Assembly: GCA_964547415.1 (NCBI GenBank)
Contig: CAZJNX010000001.1
Coordinates: forward strand, 22,406-86,405
Direction: 5' to 3'
DNA: 64,000 nt
From: CAZJNX01 sp964547415
GTDB taxonomy: Bacteria > Pseudomonadota > Alphaproteobacteria > Rhizobiales > Amorphaceae
Shown here: in pieces, positions 36,928 to 46,556 of the stretch
How positions within the stretch are numbered: position 1 is the first letter of the stretch
Layout: the number at the start of each line of letters is the position of its first letter
Program-made: the position numbers and the translations under genes
The notes under the pieces: model-generated
Databases searched by the model: none
The model's input: only the letters and a program-made list of their open reading frames with translations
What the model was told of the DNA's origin: nothing

Positions 36928-36953
36928 CGGCGCGGCCGGTCCGTCCCCGCGCC

Positions 36954-37547
36954 TCAGGCCCGGCCGGCGGCTCCGGTGAGGAGGCGCTGGTCGATGCCGA
37001 TCTTCTGAAGCGCGCGGTCATACTTGTTCTCGAGGTCGCCGTCGAACACGAGGGACATGTCGGCCGGGCATGTCAGCCACCCGTTCTGCGCGATCTCCTG
37101 CTCCAGCTGGCCCGGCGCCCAGCCGGCGTAGCCGAGGGCGAGGAGGGCGTGGCGCGGGCCCCGTCCGGCGGCGATGGCGCGCAGGATCTCCACCGTCGCC
37201 GTCAGGCACACGTTGTTGGAGGTGACGATGGTGGATTCCTTGAGGTAGAAGTCGTCCGAATGGAGGACGAAGCCCCGGCCGGTCTCCACCGGCCCGCCCT
37301 GGTGCACGCGCGCGCTGCGGGCGCGCGCGGGCAGGCGGATCTCCTCCCCCTCCCCGATGATGCCGAGCTGGTGGAGGAGCTCCTCGAAGGAGACGTTGTC
37401 CGCCTCGCGGTTGACGATGATCCCCATGGCCCCGTCCGCCGAGTGGGCGCACAGGAAGATCACCGTGCGCTCGAAGCGCGAGTCCCCCATCGTCGGCATG
37501 GCGATGAGGAGCTGCCCCTCGAGGAAGCCTTCGCTGATCTGTGTCAT
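36954..37547 (-). CDS. YqgE/AlgH family protein (UPF0301)
   Basis: The 197-residue cytoplasmic protein matches YqgE/Alg[41 protein letters not shown] at the start, then [17 protein letters not shown] and [25 protein letters not shown]. The family is widely conserved but its biochemical role is unknown; AlgH was linked to alginate regulation in Pseudomonas. Length is normal. The ATG at 37547 is chosen because the conserved sequence begins directly after it; upstream the frame is low-complexity. It is a single gene between the phytase-like gene and thrC. Confidence 0.94.
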   Translation of the reverse strand: MTQISEGFLEGQLLIAMPTMGDSRFERTVIFLCAHSADGAMGIIVNREADNVSFEELLHQLGIIGEGEEIRLPARARSARVHQGGPVETGRGFVLHSDDFYLKESTIVTSNNVCLTATVEILRAIAAGRGPRHALLALGYAGWAPGQLEQEIAQNGWLTCPADMSLVFDGDLENKYDRALQKIGIDQRLLTGAAGRA

Positions 37548-37765
37548 GCGGCGCGTCCCACCATGGGGCCGGCGCCCCGTCGGCGGGGCCCGGCCGAACC
37601 GTCCCGCCGGCACGCGGCCGACGGCGAGGCGTGAGGTTAGCCGCTTCACCGCGCCGTGTGAAACGGAAATGCCCGGCGGCGGCGCGGCACCCCGCCGCCG
37701 CCGGCCGGCGCACCGCCCCGCGCCCGCGGGGACGGCCGGGCGGGGGGCCGCCCGGCCGGGACGCC

Positions 37766-39160
37766 TCACTCGCCGTGGCGCATCATGTCGCCGACGTTGA
37801 GGAGGATGAACTCGGTGTCGTCGGCCTTGCCCATCTCCCGGCCCGTCGAGAACGGCAGGTTGTTGTCGTTGGCGACGATGATGTGGGTCCCGTCCACCAT
37901 GTCCACGTCCTCGATGGTCACGAACGGGAAGCGGAAGGTGCCGCCCTCGCCCGCCGTGGCGCCGGTGCGGGCGATCCCGTCCGGGTCGTCGATGTTCATG
38001 AGGTCGACGTAGGCGAGCTTTTCCACCATCTCGCCCTCGCCGCCGGAGGGGATCTCGATCAGCCACACGCGCTTGAAGCGGGCGGGGCTCGTGAAGCAGT
38101 CCGAGCGCGCCTCGCCCTCCGGGCAGGCCATCTCGGGCACGCCCTCCCCGCCGTCCCGCTCGATGACGAGCCCGCGGGTGTCGGAGATCATGTTGAAGTC
38201 GCCGATGAAGTGGCCGGCGTCCTCGAGGGGAAAGCGCCAGTGGCGGCCGGTCCACTCCCGGGCGGCCGGGTCGAACTCGAGCATCCGGAGGAACGCCGTG
38301 CCGTCCTCGCTCTCGAAGGCGCCGGCCGCCGCGTCCCACAGCGGGCCTTCCAGCAGCGGGTAGAGGCGGCTGCCGTCGGGGGCGGCGGCCATTCCCTCGT
38401 AGCCGCGGGAGCGGCGTACCTCGAAGGAGACCTCGCCCGGCGTGGCGGGCATGCGGGTGGCGTGGTGGTCGGGCGAGGTGAGGGTGCGGCCCTCGTGCTC
38501 GGTCTCGGTGATGAAGACGACGCGGCCGTCCATGTCGGTGGCGAACAGGTACGGGCCGAACTCGTCGCCGAACCACAGGAGGTCGCCCACGGGCTGGACC
38601 GATTCGATGTCGAAGTCGGCGCCCGTCAGGTAGCGGCTGTCGGTGAAGCCGTTGACGATCGGGAAGGGCAGCACCTTGTCCGGGTCGGACAGGTAGATGG
38701 TCTCGAGGATCGCCACGCGGCCGCTCTCCCAGTCGGGGCGGATGCGGTGGGCGATCAGCATGGCGTCGGCGGAATTCGCCTTGGAGCCGAAGCCGTTGTC
38801 CTGGAGCGCCAGGTACTCGCCGTCGCCCAGGTGCCTGATGCCGGAGAAGCCCTGCACGGGCTGCCCGGCGAACGGCAGGAACATGCCGGTGCCGCGGGGC
38901 GCCTCGGCCGGGGCGAGCCAGGTGCGGCCCTCGTGGACGCCGACCCGCTCGGTGAGGGTGTTGCCGGGCCCGGCGAAGCGGCCCGACAGCATCAGCGCGC
39001 GCGGCGCGTCCGCGGGCGGCACGAGGAAGGTGGCAGCCGGAATCAGGGCGTGGCCGGCGAGGGTGGCCGGATACGCCTGGGGCTCGGCGGCGGCGGTGGC
39101 GGTCCCGGCGAGGGCCGCGGCGACGAGGCTCGCCGCGAGGGCGATCGGCGTCCGTGTCAT
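37766..39160 (-). CDS. Secreted esterase-like/phytase-like beta-propeller protein
   Basis: The 464-residue exported protein has a signal peptide ([23 protein letters not shown]) and the 'esterase-like activity of phytase' fold. Motifs include [76 protein letters not shown], and a late acidic block [25 protein letters not shown] that may bind metal. Such proteins are thought to hydrolyse phosphoesters or organic esters in the periplasm; the substrate is unknown. GGAGGAGGAGAAAGCCC is a very strong ribosome-binding site. It lies 218 bases before the YqgE gene and may or may not share its promoter. Confidence 0.9.
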   Translation of the reverse strand: MTRTPIALAASLVAAALAGTATAAAEPQAYPATLAGHALIPAATFLVPPADAPRALMLSGRFAGPGNTLTERVGVHEGRTWLAPAEAPRGTGMFLPFAGQPVQGFSGIRHLGDGEYLALQDNGFGSKANSADAMLIAHRIRPDWESGRVAILETIYLSDPDKVLPFPIVNGFTDSRYLTGADFDIESVQPVGDLLWFGDEFGPYLFATDMDGRVVFITETEHEGRTLTSPDHHATRMPATPGEVSFEVRRSRGYEGMAAAPDGSRLYPLLEGPLWDAAAGAFESEDGTAFLRMLEFDPAAREWTGRHWRFPLEDAGHFIGDFNMISDTRGLVIERDGGEGVPEMACPEGEARSDCFTSPARFKRVWLIEIPSGGEGEMVEKLAYVDLMNIDDPDGIARTGATAGEGGTFRFPFVTIEDVDMVDGTHIIVANDNNLPFSTGREMGKADDTEFILLNVGDMMRHGE

Positions 39161-39352
39161 GGGCTTTCTCCTCCTCCTTTGGGGGCACGAGGCCGTTAGC
39201 CGCCGTCGATGACAGGACCATCAAGGTTCGGTGTCGGGACCGTGACGCGCCCGTGGCCGGCCCGGACGACCGTTAGCCGGCGCCGGACGCACGCCGCGGG
39301 CGGCCGTTCGTCCCCGCTGGAGCGGGGCGCCTCGCCGGCCGGCCGCGGCGGG

Positions 39353-40252
39353 TCAGGCGGGGCGGAGGCCGACGAGGCGGCGGATGTCGTCCGCGCTCGC
39401 CCCGTCCGCGCGCAGGGCCGCCAGCGAGGCGGCCCCTTCCGACTTGGAGAGCTTGCGCCCCTCCCGGTCGAGGATCAGGCGGTGGTGGCGGTAGCACGGG
39501 GCGGGCAGGCCGAGGAGCGCCTGCAGCAGCCGGTGGACCGCCGTCGCCTCGTAAAGGTCCCGCCCGCGCACCACGTCCGTGATCGCCTCGGCGGCATCGT
39601 CCACCACCACGGACAGGTTGTAGCTCGCCGTCCCGTCCTTGCGGGCGAGCACCACGTCCCCCCAGCGGGCGGGGTCGCCGGCGACCCTGACAGGGCGCGC
39701 GCCCGCCGCCTCCGGATCGCGCTCGGACCAGTGGAGCGGGCCTTCGAGCCGGGCGAGGGCGGCCGCCATGTCGAGGCGGCGCGCGGGCGGGACGCCGGCG
39801 GCGCGGCGGGCGGCCACCTCCTCGGGCGACAGCACCCCGTCGTCGCCGCGAAGGCGGACGGCGCCGTCGGGGTCCCGGGGGAACGGCCGGCCCGCGGCCT
39901 CGGCCGCCTTCGCCGCCCCGGCGATCTCGCGGCGGGTGGCGAAACTCTCCTTCACGAGGCCCATGGCGGCGAGGCGGTCGATGGCGGCGCGGTAGTCGCC
40001 CCGATGCTCGCTCTGGCGGCGCACCGGCTCCTCCCACCGGCAGCCGAGGAAGGCGAGGTCGTCGAGGATCTGCGCCTCGAAGGCGGGGCGGGCGCGGGAG
40101 GCGTCGATGTCGTCGATGCGCACGCGCAAGCGCCCGCCCTCGGCAAGGGCGAGGTCGTGGTTGAGGAGGGCGGACAGGGCATGGCCGAGGTGGAGCGGCC
40201 CGTTCGGGCTCGGCGCGAATCGAAAGACGGGTCGGGGCGTCAAGGCGCTCAT
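39353..40252 (-). CDS. gluQ: Glutamyl-Q tRNA(Asp) synthetase
   Basis: GluQRS is a truncated glutamyl-tRNA synthetase that attaches glutamate to queuosine in tRNA(Asp). The 299-residue protein has the class I motifs FAPSPNGPLHLGHALSALL (HIGH) and GRKLSKSEGA (KMSKS) and lacks the anticodon-binding half, as expected. The cysteines that bind zinc in the Escherichia coli enzyme are not visible: the corresponding region reads VKESFATRREIAGAAKAAEA. The ATG at 40252 is only 36 bases from the divergent DNA glycosylase gene, so both promoters must be compact or overlap. Confidence 0.93.
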   Translation of the reverse strand: MSALTPRPVFRFAPSPNGPLHLGHALSALLNHDLALAEGGRLRVRIDDIDASRARPAFEAQILDDLAFLGCRWEEPVRRQSEHRGDYRAAIDRLAAMGLVKESFATRREIAGAAKAAEAAGRPFPRDPDGAVRLRGDDGVLSPEEVAARRAAGVPPARRLDMAAALARLEGPLHWSERDPEAAGARPVRVAGDPARWGDVVLARKDGTASYNLSVVVDDAAEAITDVVRGRDLYEATAVHRLLQALLGLPAPCYRHHRLILDREGRKLSKSEGAASLAALRADGASADDIRRLVGLRPA

Positions 40253-40288
40253 TTCCGGTTTCGGGCGCACGATGCTAAACCACGGGTC

Positions 40289-40930
40289 ATGGGACGGATC
40301 GAGACCCTCGCCGACGTCGCCGACGCCCTCGCCCACCTGAAGCGGGTGGATCCGCGGCTCGTTTCCGTCCACGCCGCGGCCGGCGAGGTGCCCCTTCGCC
40401 GCGGCCCGCCGGGCCTTGCCGGCCTCATCCGCATCATCGTCGGCCAGCAGGTCTCGGTGGCGAGCGCCCGGGCCATATGGGGCCGGCTCGAGCCCGTGAT
40501 CGCGCCCCTAGACGCGGCCGCGATCGCCGCCCTTCCCGACGAGGACCTTGCGGCGCCCGGCCTCTCCCGGCCGAAGATCGCGGCGGTCCGCGCGGTCGCG
40601 GCGGCGGTCGCGGACGGGCTCGACCTCGAGGCCCTCGCCACGCGCCCGCGGGAGGATGTCCACGCCGCGCTCCTGCCGATCCGGGGCGTCGGGCCCTGGA
40701 CGGCCGACATCTGGCTGATGTTCTCAGCCGGCCACCCGGACGTCTTTCCCGTCGGGGACCTGGCGCTCCGGCAGGCGGCGGGCCACGCGCTGTTCGCGGG
40801 CGAGGTGCCGCCGCCGGAGGCGCTGGCGGCGGAGGCGGAGGGCTGGGCGCCCTGCCGGTCGACGGCGGCGCGCCTCCTGTGGGCCTGGTACGGGGCGAGG
40901 CGGGGCGGCCGCGCCGCGCTGCCGGCATGA
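40289..40930 (+). CDS. DNA-3-methyladenine glycosylase, HhH-GPD superfamily
   Basis: The 213-residue protein is an AlkA-like base-excision repair enzyme without the N-terminal beta domain. It has LAGLIRIIVGQQVSVASARAIWGRL, the helix-hairpin-helix LPIRGVGPWTADIWLMF with its following catalytic Asp region (VFPVGDLALRQAAG), and the C-terminal WAPCRSTAARLLWAWY. It removes alkylated purines from DNA. Divergent from gluQ, its stop overlaps the ATG of the next gene (ATGA, 40927-40930). Confidence 0.92.
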   Translation: MGRIETLADVADALAHLKRVDPRLVSVHAAAGEVPLRRGPPGLAGLIRIIVGQQVSVASARAIWGRLEPVIAPLDAAAIAALPDEDLAAPGLSRPKIAAVRAVAAAVADGLDLEALATRPREDVHAALLPIRGVGPWTADIWLMFSAGHPDVFPVGDLALRQAAGHALFAGEVPPPEALAAEAEGWAPCRSTAARLLWAWYGARRGGRAALPA

Positions 40931-41580
40931 GCGCGCCGCTCGAGGCGGAGCGGGCGGGGCCGGCCGCGGGCGGCACGGCGGACAGCCTCATCGTCCTCGT
41001 CCACGGCTACGGGGCGGACGCGACCGACCTGATGCCGCTGGCCGGCCTTCTCGCCCACCGCCTGCCGCGGACGGCCTTCGCCGCGCCCCACGCGCCCGAG
41101 CCGTGCGCCGTCGCCCCGGCGGGGCGCCAGTGGTTCCCCCTCACCTTCACCGACCCGTCCGAGATCGTGCGCGGCGTCGCGGCGGCGCGGCCGCTCCTCG
41201 AGCGATTCGTCGCGGACGAACGCACCCGCCTCGGGCTCGGCGCGGAACGCCTCGCCCTCCTGGGCTTTTCGCAAGGGACGATGATGGTGCTCGCCACCGG
41301 CCTCCTCGCGGCCGCCCCGCCGGCCGGGATCGTCGGCTTCTCCGGCCTCCTCGCCCTGCCGCCCGGGGCGGAGAGCGAGGTGAAACCGCGGCCCGTCCTC
41401 CTCGTCCACGGCGCGGACGACGCGGTGGTGCCGGCGGACGGGACGCGGGCGGCGGCCGAAAGGCTCTCCGCCCTCGGCTCGCCGGTCGAATGGCACGTGG
41501 AGGCGGGCCTTGCTCACGCCATCTCGCCGTCGGGTCTCGACAGGGCGGCCACTTATCTGGCTAACTTGTTCGGGGGGTGA
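40927..41580 (+). CDS. Alpha/beta hydrolase, carboxylesterase/phospholipase type
   Basis: The 217-residue cytoplasmic hydrolase belongs to the YpfH/acyl-protein thioesterase group. It has the oxyanion-hole strand LIVLVHGYGADATDL, the nucleophile elbow GFSQG (Ser near residue 117), an Asp in VHGADDAVV and the His in GLAHAIS, completing the triad. It hydrolyses carboxylic esters; the natural substrate is not evident. Translation is coupled to the preceding glycosylase gene by a four-base overlap, although the two functions have no obvious link. Confidence 0.92.
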   Translation: MSAPLEAERAGPAAGGTADSLIVLVHGYGADATDLMPLAGLLAHRLPRTAFAAPHAPEPCAVAPAGRQWFPLTFTDPSEIVRGVAAARPLLERFVADERTRLGLGAERLALLGFSQGTMMVLATGLLAAAPPAGIVGFSGLLALPPGAESEVKPRPVLLVHGADDAVVPADGTRAAAERLSALGSPVEWHVEAGLAHAISPSGLDRAATYLANLFGG

Positions 41581-41695
41581 GGAATTCGTCCATGGAGGAC
41601 CGGTCGCGGCGGCTTCACACAAACGTCATCATGCCCGAGGATAGTGGCGCCGCCAGACCGATCCCGAGGATTCGTCAAAGGCCGGAGGTCGAGGC

Positions 41696-42253
41696 TTGAC
41701 CATCGCGGTATCACCCGACGCGCACCCGACGCTGGTGCTCAACGCGGACTACCGACCCCTCAGCTACTATCCGCTGTCGCTGTGGTCGTGGCAGGACGCC
41801 ATCAAGGCGGTGTTCCTGGACCGGGTCAACATCGTCTCGGAGTACGACCTGAAGGTGCGAAGTCCGAACTTCAACATGCCGATCCCGAGCGTCGTCTCGC
41901 TCAAGACCTACATCAAGCCCGCGCGCTACCCGGCCTTCACCCGCTTCAACGTCTTCCTCCGCGACCGCTTCGAGTGCCAGTACTGCGGCAGCGTCGAGGA
42001 CCTCACCTTCGACCACCTCGTCCCCCGCTCCCGCGGCGGCCTCACCACCTGGGACAACGTCGTCACCGCCTGCTCCCCCTGCAACCTCAGGAAGGCCAAC
42101 AAGTCCTGCCGCGAGGTGGAGATGTTCCCCCGGCAGCACCCCTTCCGGCCCACGGTGCAGGACCTCCACAACAACGGCCGGCTGTTCCCGCCCAACTACC
42201 TCCACGAGAGCTGGCTCGATTTCCTCTACTGGGACACCGAGCTAGAACCCTGA
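41696..42253 (+). CDS. HNH endonuclease family protein
   Basis: The 185-residue protein carries an HNH nuclease domain with two zinc CxxC pairs: FECQYCGSVEDLTFDHLVPRSRGGLTTWDNVVTACSPCNLRKANK. The N-terminal part (LVLNADYRPLSYYPLSLWSWQDAIKAVFLDRV) is the conserved opening of a chromosomal family found across alphaproteobacteria, so it is a stable cellular gene and not a mobile intron enzyme. The role is unknown. The initiator appears to be TTG at 41696, with CGGAGGTCGAGGC before it. Confidence 0.9.
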   Translation: MTIAVSPDAHPTLVLNADYRPLSYYPLSLWSWQDAIKAVFLDRVNIVSEYDLKVRSPNFNMPIPSVVSLKTYIKPARYPAFTRFNVFLRDRFECQYCGSVEDLTFDHLVPRSRGGLTTWDNVVTACSPCNLRKANKSCREVEMFPRQHPFRPTVQDLHNNGRLFPPNYLHESWLDFLYWDTELEP

Positions 42254-42535
42254 GCCCGCCGGCCCGCCGGCACTGGCCAGTCCACCGCCCCCCCCTCGTG
42301 CCGCAGGGGGCGCCTGCCGCTCCCGATCCCGCCCCGGCCGGTCCCGGCCAGTCCCGGCCCGTTGGCTGCCTTGGGCGGGCGGCGGGCGCCTGCCTTGAAC
42401 GAATTCCCCCCTCGCCTCCCGCTCGCGAACGAAGGGCGCCGCGACGACCGCCCGACGCGATTTTTCGCGCGGATCAGAACCAACCGGCCTTAGGAATAAT
42501 TCCCGTCGCGTCCCACCCAACGAAGGAGGACCGAC

Positions 42536-43186
42536 ATGACGACCCTTTCCAAGGCCCGCACCGGGGCGCTCCTCGCGACGATCGCGGCCGTCGCCCTTCC
42601 CGGCGCCGCCGCCGCAGCGACGTCGGCCGAGACCACGACGGCGCTCAACCTGCGCACGGGGCCGGGCCCGCAATACGAGATCGCGACCACCATGCCCGCG
42701 GGGGCCGACGTCGCGCTCGGCGGCTGCGAGGCGTCCGGCAACTGGTGCCAGGTCAGCTGGCAGAAGTACGACGGCTGGGCGTCCTCCCGCTACCTGCGGG
42801 CCGCGGTCGGCGGCGAGACCGTCGCCGTGCGCGAGGGCTACGGCTCCTTCCCGACCGTCACCTTCGACCGCGACACCGCGGTTGCGACGGCCGGCGGCGC
42901 GGTCGTCGGCGCGCTCGTGGGCGGCCCGGTCGGCGCCGTCGCGGGCGGCGCGGCGGGCGCTGCCTACTCCGAGCTCGACGATCCGCCCGACCGGGTCGAC
43001 ACCTACGTGCGCGAGCGGCCGGGCGATCCGGTCTACCTCGAGGGCGAGGTCGTGGTCGGCGCCGGCGTGCCGCGCGAGGTTCAGCTGAGCCCGATCCCGC
43101 AGTACGATTACCAGTACGCCTACGTGAACGGCCAGCGCGTGCTCGTCGACCCGGACACCCGGCAGATCGTCTACGTCTACCGCTGA
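42536..43186 (+). CDS. Exported SH3-domain protein with glycine-zipper segment and DUF1236-like tail
   Basis: The 216-residue protein has a signal peptide (ALLATIAAVALPGAAAAAT), a bacterial SH3 domain (ALNLRTGPGPQYEIATTMPAGADVALGGCEASGNWCQVSWQ to GWASSRYL, two cysteines), a Gly/Ala zipper (AGGAVVGALVGGPVGAVAGGAAGAA) and a C-terminal segment like DUF1236 (VNGQRVLVDPDTRQIVYVYR). It is likely periplasmic or envelope-associated and may bind peptidoglycan. AAGGAGGACCGAC is an excellent ribosome-binding site. The upstream gap has the 11-bp palindrome ggaataattcc near 42493 in an A/T-rich patch that looks like its promoter or operator. Confidence 0.88.
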   Translation: MTTLSKARTGALLATIAAVALPGAAAAATSAETTTALNLRTGPGPQYEIATTMPAGADVALGGCEASGNWCQVSWQKYDGWASSRYLRAAVGGETVAVREGYGSFPTVTFDRDTAVATAGGAVVGALVGGPVGAVAGGAAGAAYSELDDPPDRVDTYVRERPGDPVYLEGEVVVGAGVPREVQLSPIPQYDYQYAYVNGQRVLVDPDTRQIVYVYR

Positions 43187-43341
43187 TCCCGGCCCCGCCG
43201 GACAGCGCGGCGACCCCTCGCGCCGTCGCCCCTTGCGGGCGGCGGCGTCTCCGTTCGGCTTGTCGAAGCCCGTCCCGATCCCCATCCTGAAGGCAGGGCG
43301 CCCCGCGGCGCCAGGGCTCCATCGGGGTGCGGGACAATCTG

Positions 43342-44199
43342 ATGTTCGATCCGAAATCGCTGCTCGACCAGTTCCTCGGCGCGCAGGGCGGCCAGGCCGG
43401 CGCAAGCCCGCCGGCGACGCGGCCGGGCGCCCAGCCGCCGGCCGCCGGCGTCCAGCCGCCCGCGGCGGGCGGCGCCGGCGCGTCCGGGCTCCTCGAACAG
43501 GGGCAGGCGTTCCTGAAGGGCCAGGGCGGAAGCCTTGCCTCCGGGGCGCTCGCCGGCGGTCTCGTGTCCCTTCTCACGAGCTCCAAGAAGGGGCGCAAGT
43601 TCGGCAAGAAGGCGGTCACCTACGGCGGGCTCGCCCTCGTCGGCGCCCTCGCCTACCAGGCCTACCGCGGCTACCAGCAGCGCCAGGGCGCGGGCGCGGT
43701 GCCCGCCTCGCCCGCGACGCCGCCCGTCGCCACGATCCCGGGCGCCTCGGTGCCGCAGACCGGCACGCCCCGCGCCGAGCCGGAGCTGCTGCCCCCGCCG
43801 GCCGACTCGCCGTTCGCGCCCGAACGGGCGCCGGGCGGTCCGGACGCCTTCGCCCGCACCATCCTGAAGGCGATGATCTTCGCCGCCAAGGCCGACGGCC
43901 ACATCGACGGGGAAGAGCAGCGGCGCATCTTCGCCCGGCTCGACCAGCTCGGCCTCGGCATGGAGGAACGCGCCTTCGTGATCGAGCAGCTGTCGGCGCC
44001 CCTCGACATCGAGGCCCTCGTCGCCGAGGCGGCGACGCCCGAGGCGGGCGCGGAGATCTACGCCGCCTCCCTCCTCGCCATCGACCCCGACGGCCCGGCC
44101 GAGAAGGCCTACCTCGACCTTCTCGCCCACCGCCTCCAGCTCCCGCCCGAGCTCGTGGAGGAACTGCGGCGCGCCGTTGCCGAGGCGGAGGAGGTCTGA
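43342..44199 (+). CDS. DUF533/TerB-like family membrane-associated protein
   Basis: The 285-residue protein starts MFDPKSLLDQFLG, followed by a Pro/Ala/Gln-rich linker, a conserved hinge SLASGALAGGLVSLLTSSKKGRKFGKKAVTYGGLALVGALAYQAYRGYQ (residues about 65-115, a hydrophobic hairpin) and a C-terminal helical TerB-like domain (ILKAMIFAAKADGHIDGEEQRRIFARL to EVV-type end). DUF533 proteins are inner-membrane associated with unknown function. A GTG fifteen bases upstream is an alternative start, but MFDxKxLLDQFL is the usual N-terminus. It is 155 bases after the SH3-protein gene. Confidence 0.88.
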   Translation: MFDPKSLLDQFLGAQGGQAGASPPATRPGAQPPAAGVQPPAAGGAGASGLLEQGQAFLKGQGGSLASGALAGGLVSLLTSSKKGRKFGKKAVTYGGLALVGALAYQAYRGYQQRQGAGAVPASPATPPVATIPGASVPQTGTPRAEPELLPPPADSPFAPERAPGGPDAFARTILKAMIFAAKADGHIDGEEQRRIFARLDQLGLGMEERAFVIEQLSAPLDIEALVAEAATPEAGAEIYAASLLAIDPDGPAEKAYLDLLAHRLQLPPELVEELRRAVAEAEEV

Positions 44200-45277
44200 C
44201 CCCCCGTCGTGGGGCGCTCCGCATCGCCCCCTCCCCGCCCGGCGCGGGTTGGGTCGGCGCGGCACCCGTGCCGTAGGGGGGCGCGGGACGCGTCCCGACG
44301 GCTGCGGACGGCGTCGCGTCGCGCGCGGCCATGGCCGCTCCCATCCGCCGCGCGTCCGGTCATCCACGGTACGGACAAGGCCGCCCTTCCCCGGGGCGCC
44401 CGGCGGCGACGGCGGGCAGGCCGGGCCCGGCCTCGCCACAGTCGCGGCGACACCGCCGGTCGCCCCTCGACCGGACGGCGGGAGAATCACCCGAAAGCAG
44501 CCGGTCGTGGAGGCCGCGCCCGACAGGGCATCTCCGCCCGCACGGCCGACGGGACCGCCGTTCTCGTCCGATCCCCGAAGCTCATCCGTCTCCCGCCCAC
44601 GGTGGAGGCGCGCCCCCGGCGGGGTGCCGACAAGCGCCTCGCGGGGGAAGGACGCCGTTCGCGCGGACGGCGCACACCGCCTGGCCGACCGGGGCGATGC
44701 CGAGGCGATCCGTCCGGCCCCGGGGAGAAGGGCTCGGCGAACCGTTCGAGGCGGACCCGGACGGGTGCGTCCCCCTTGGCGAGCGGGCCGAAACGCCCCC
44801 GGGCCGTCGCGCTCGTCGAGCCCATCCGACATGGCGGTCGGAACCGACCGCGCCGCCGTGGCGTGCGAGGAAACGGTCGTCGCCGCCGGCCCGTGGACCC
44901 GGACCCTGTGGCACATCCTGCAGCTGCCGCCCACGATCCCCGTGCGCGAGCCGGACGGCGCGCTCGACGAGGACGTGCCCATGTGGCGCTTCGTGCAGCT
45001 CGAGGAGGGCGCAGCTTCCCGAAGGCACGCTCGCGCAACGCTCGCGAGGGCGCGCACGAGCCAGCCGTTGCGCGCTGAAGCTCGAAAGGGCGAAGCGGGC
45101 GAAATGCCATCCTTCCCTCCTCCCCGCGGCCGGCCGAGCCAGAGCCGCCGCCGCCCCGGACCCGCGCGACCCGCCATCCCCACGCCACAAAGCTGATGTT
45201 CGGAACGCCCCCCGGCGCCGGGAGCGGCCGCCGGCGACGACGAGACGGGCGGCCGACGGCGCCGCCGGGAGACGACC
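44200..45277. other. Long gap between the DUF533 and P450 genes, possibly holding a decayed gene
   Basis: About 1.08 kb separate the two plus-strand genes. Short stretches have the coding-like third-position bias of real genes but in different frames: about 44545-44640 (TADGTAVLVRSPKLIRLPPT), 44735-44815 (GEPFEADPDGCVPLGERAE) and 44831-45010. This mosaic could be a gene broken by several indels, or chance in very GC-rich DNA. Otherwise nothing is recognised. Confidence 0.4.
44831..45196 (+). CDS. Hypothetical protein, weakly supported
   Basis: An open frame of 121 codons starts ATG at 44831. From there to about 45010 nearly every third position is G or C and the peptide is protein-like (ACEETVVAAGPWTRTLWHILQ, then DEDVPMWRFVQLEEG). 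After 45010 the bias collapses in this frame; removing one G from the GGG at about 45006 would switch to a frame reading AQLPEGTLAQR. No family is recognised and the ribosome-binding site is poor. It may be the best preserved piece of a decayed gene. Confidence 0.35.
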   Translation: MAVGTDRAAVACEETVVAAGPWTRTLWHILQLPPTIPVREPDGALDEDVPMWRFVQLEEGAASRRHARATLARARTSQPLRAEARKGEAGEMPSFPPPRGRPSQSRRRPGPARPAIPTPQS

Positions 45278-46546
45278 ATGACGCAACCACCCACCCCGGG
45301 AGCGGGCGGGAGCGCGGCCGGCGCGGCGATCGCGCCGGACGCGTTCGACCTGGCGAGCCTGCCGCCCGCCTTCTACGCCGACCCGTTCCCGACCTACCGC
45401 CGCCTGAGGGAGGAGGCGCCCGTCCTCGTGCTGCCGTCGGGCGACGTGCTCCTGACGCGCTTTTCCGACTGCGAGAGGGTCTACCGCGATTCGGCCGCCT
45501 TCTCGTCCGACAAGCGGGCGGAGTTCGCGCCGAAGTTCGGCGAGAGCCCCCTTTACGAGCACCACACGACGAGCCTCGTCTTCAACGACCCGCCGCTGCA
45601 CCTGCGCGTGCGCAAGCTGATCCTCGGCGCCCTGCGGCCGCGGGCCATCGAGCGGATGGAGCCCGGCCTCCTCGCCCTCGTCGACCGGCTGATCGCACAG
45701 ATGGCCGAGAAGGCGGCGGGCGGAGCGACGGTGGACCTCATCGCCGACTTCGCCGCGGCGATCCCGGTCGACATCATCGGCAACCTCCTCGCCATCCCCC
45801 ACGCCGACCGCGGGCCCCTGCGTGGCTGGTCCCTCGCCATCCTCGGCGCCCTCGAGCCCCGCCTCACGGAAGAGCAGCTCGCCCGGGGGAACGCCGCCGT
45901 CACGGCCTTCCTCGCCTATCTCGAGGGCCTCGTCGCGGACCGGCGGGCAAGGCCCGGCGACCCGGAGACGGACGTCCTCACCCGCCTCATCCGGGGCGAG
46001 GAGACGGGCGAGCGGCTGAGCGAGACGGAGCTCCTGCAGAACTGCATCTTCATCCTCAACGCCGGGCACGAGACCACCACCAACCTCATCGGCAACGCCC
46101 TCGTCCTGTTCGGCGAGGACGTGGCCGCGCGACGCCAGCTCATGGAGGCGCCGGATCTCGTGGAGAGCGCGATCGAGGAGTGCCTGCGCTACGAGAGCCC
46201 GAACCAGCTCGGCAACCGCGTTGCGACGCGGGCGGTGGAGATCGGCGGGCGGCGCTTTCCGGCCGGCACGCGGGTGACGCTGTGCATCGGCGCGGCGAAT
46301 CGGGACCCGGCGGTCTTCCCCGACCCGGAGCGGTTCGACGTCGCCCGCGCGCCCAACCGGCATCTCGCCTTCGGCGCGGGCATCCACCAGTGCGCGGGCC
46401 TGAACCTTGCGCGGCTCGAGGGCCGCACGGCGGTGATGCGCTTCCTCGACCGCTTCCCGGACTATTCGCTCGCCGGGCCGCCGGTGCGGGGCGGGCGGGT
46501 GCGCTTCCGCGGCTTCGCCTCGATCCCGGCCCGCCTCTTTCCCTGA
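45278..46546 (+). CDS. Cytochrome P450
   Basis: This 422-residue soluble P450 is complete. The I-helix oxygen-binding motif AGHETT is at 272-277, the K-helix ExxR at Glu301-Arg304, and the heme-binding loop FGAGIHQCAG places the thiolate ligand at Cys372. The N-terminal DPFPTYRRLREEAPV is typical of bacterial CYP families such as CYP107/CYP153 relatives; the exact family cannot be set without comparison. It hydroxylates an unknown organic substrate and needs ferredoxin and reductase partners, none of which is adjacent. It is convergent with the methyltransferase gene 10 bases away. Confidence 0.95.
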   Translation: MTQPPTPGAGGSAAGAAIAPDAFDLASLPPAFYADPFPTYRRLREEAPVLVLPSGDVLLTRFSDCERVYRDSAAFSSDKRAEFAPKFGESPLYEHHTTSLVFNDPPLHLRVRKLILGALRPRAIERMEPGLLALVDRLIAQMAEKAAGGATVDLIADFAAAIPVDIIGNLLAIPHADRGPLRGWSLAILGALEPRLTEEQLARGNAAVTAFLAYLEGLVADRRARPGDPETDVLTRLIRGEETGERLSETELLQNCIFILNAGHETTTNLIGNALVLFGEDVAARRQLMEAPDLVESAIEECLRYESPNQLGNRVATRAVEIGGRRFPAGTRVTLCIGAANRDPAVFPDPERFDVARAPNRHLAFGAGIHQCAGLNLARLEGRTAVMRFLDRFPDYSLAGPPVRGGRVRFRGFASIPARLFP

Positions 46547-46556
46547 ACGGTGGTGC

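Noticed and set aside
36817..36953. Threonine attenuator leader peptide before thrC
   Set aside because: A strong inverted repeat is present, but no short frame rich in Thr or Ile codons with a ribosome-binding site was found.
44487..45290. Minus-strand frame covering the gap before the P450 gene
   Set aside because: Ser/Arg/Pro-rich peptide with no motifs; plus-strand segments in the same place have better codon bias.
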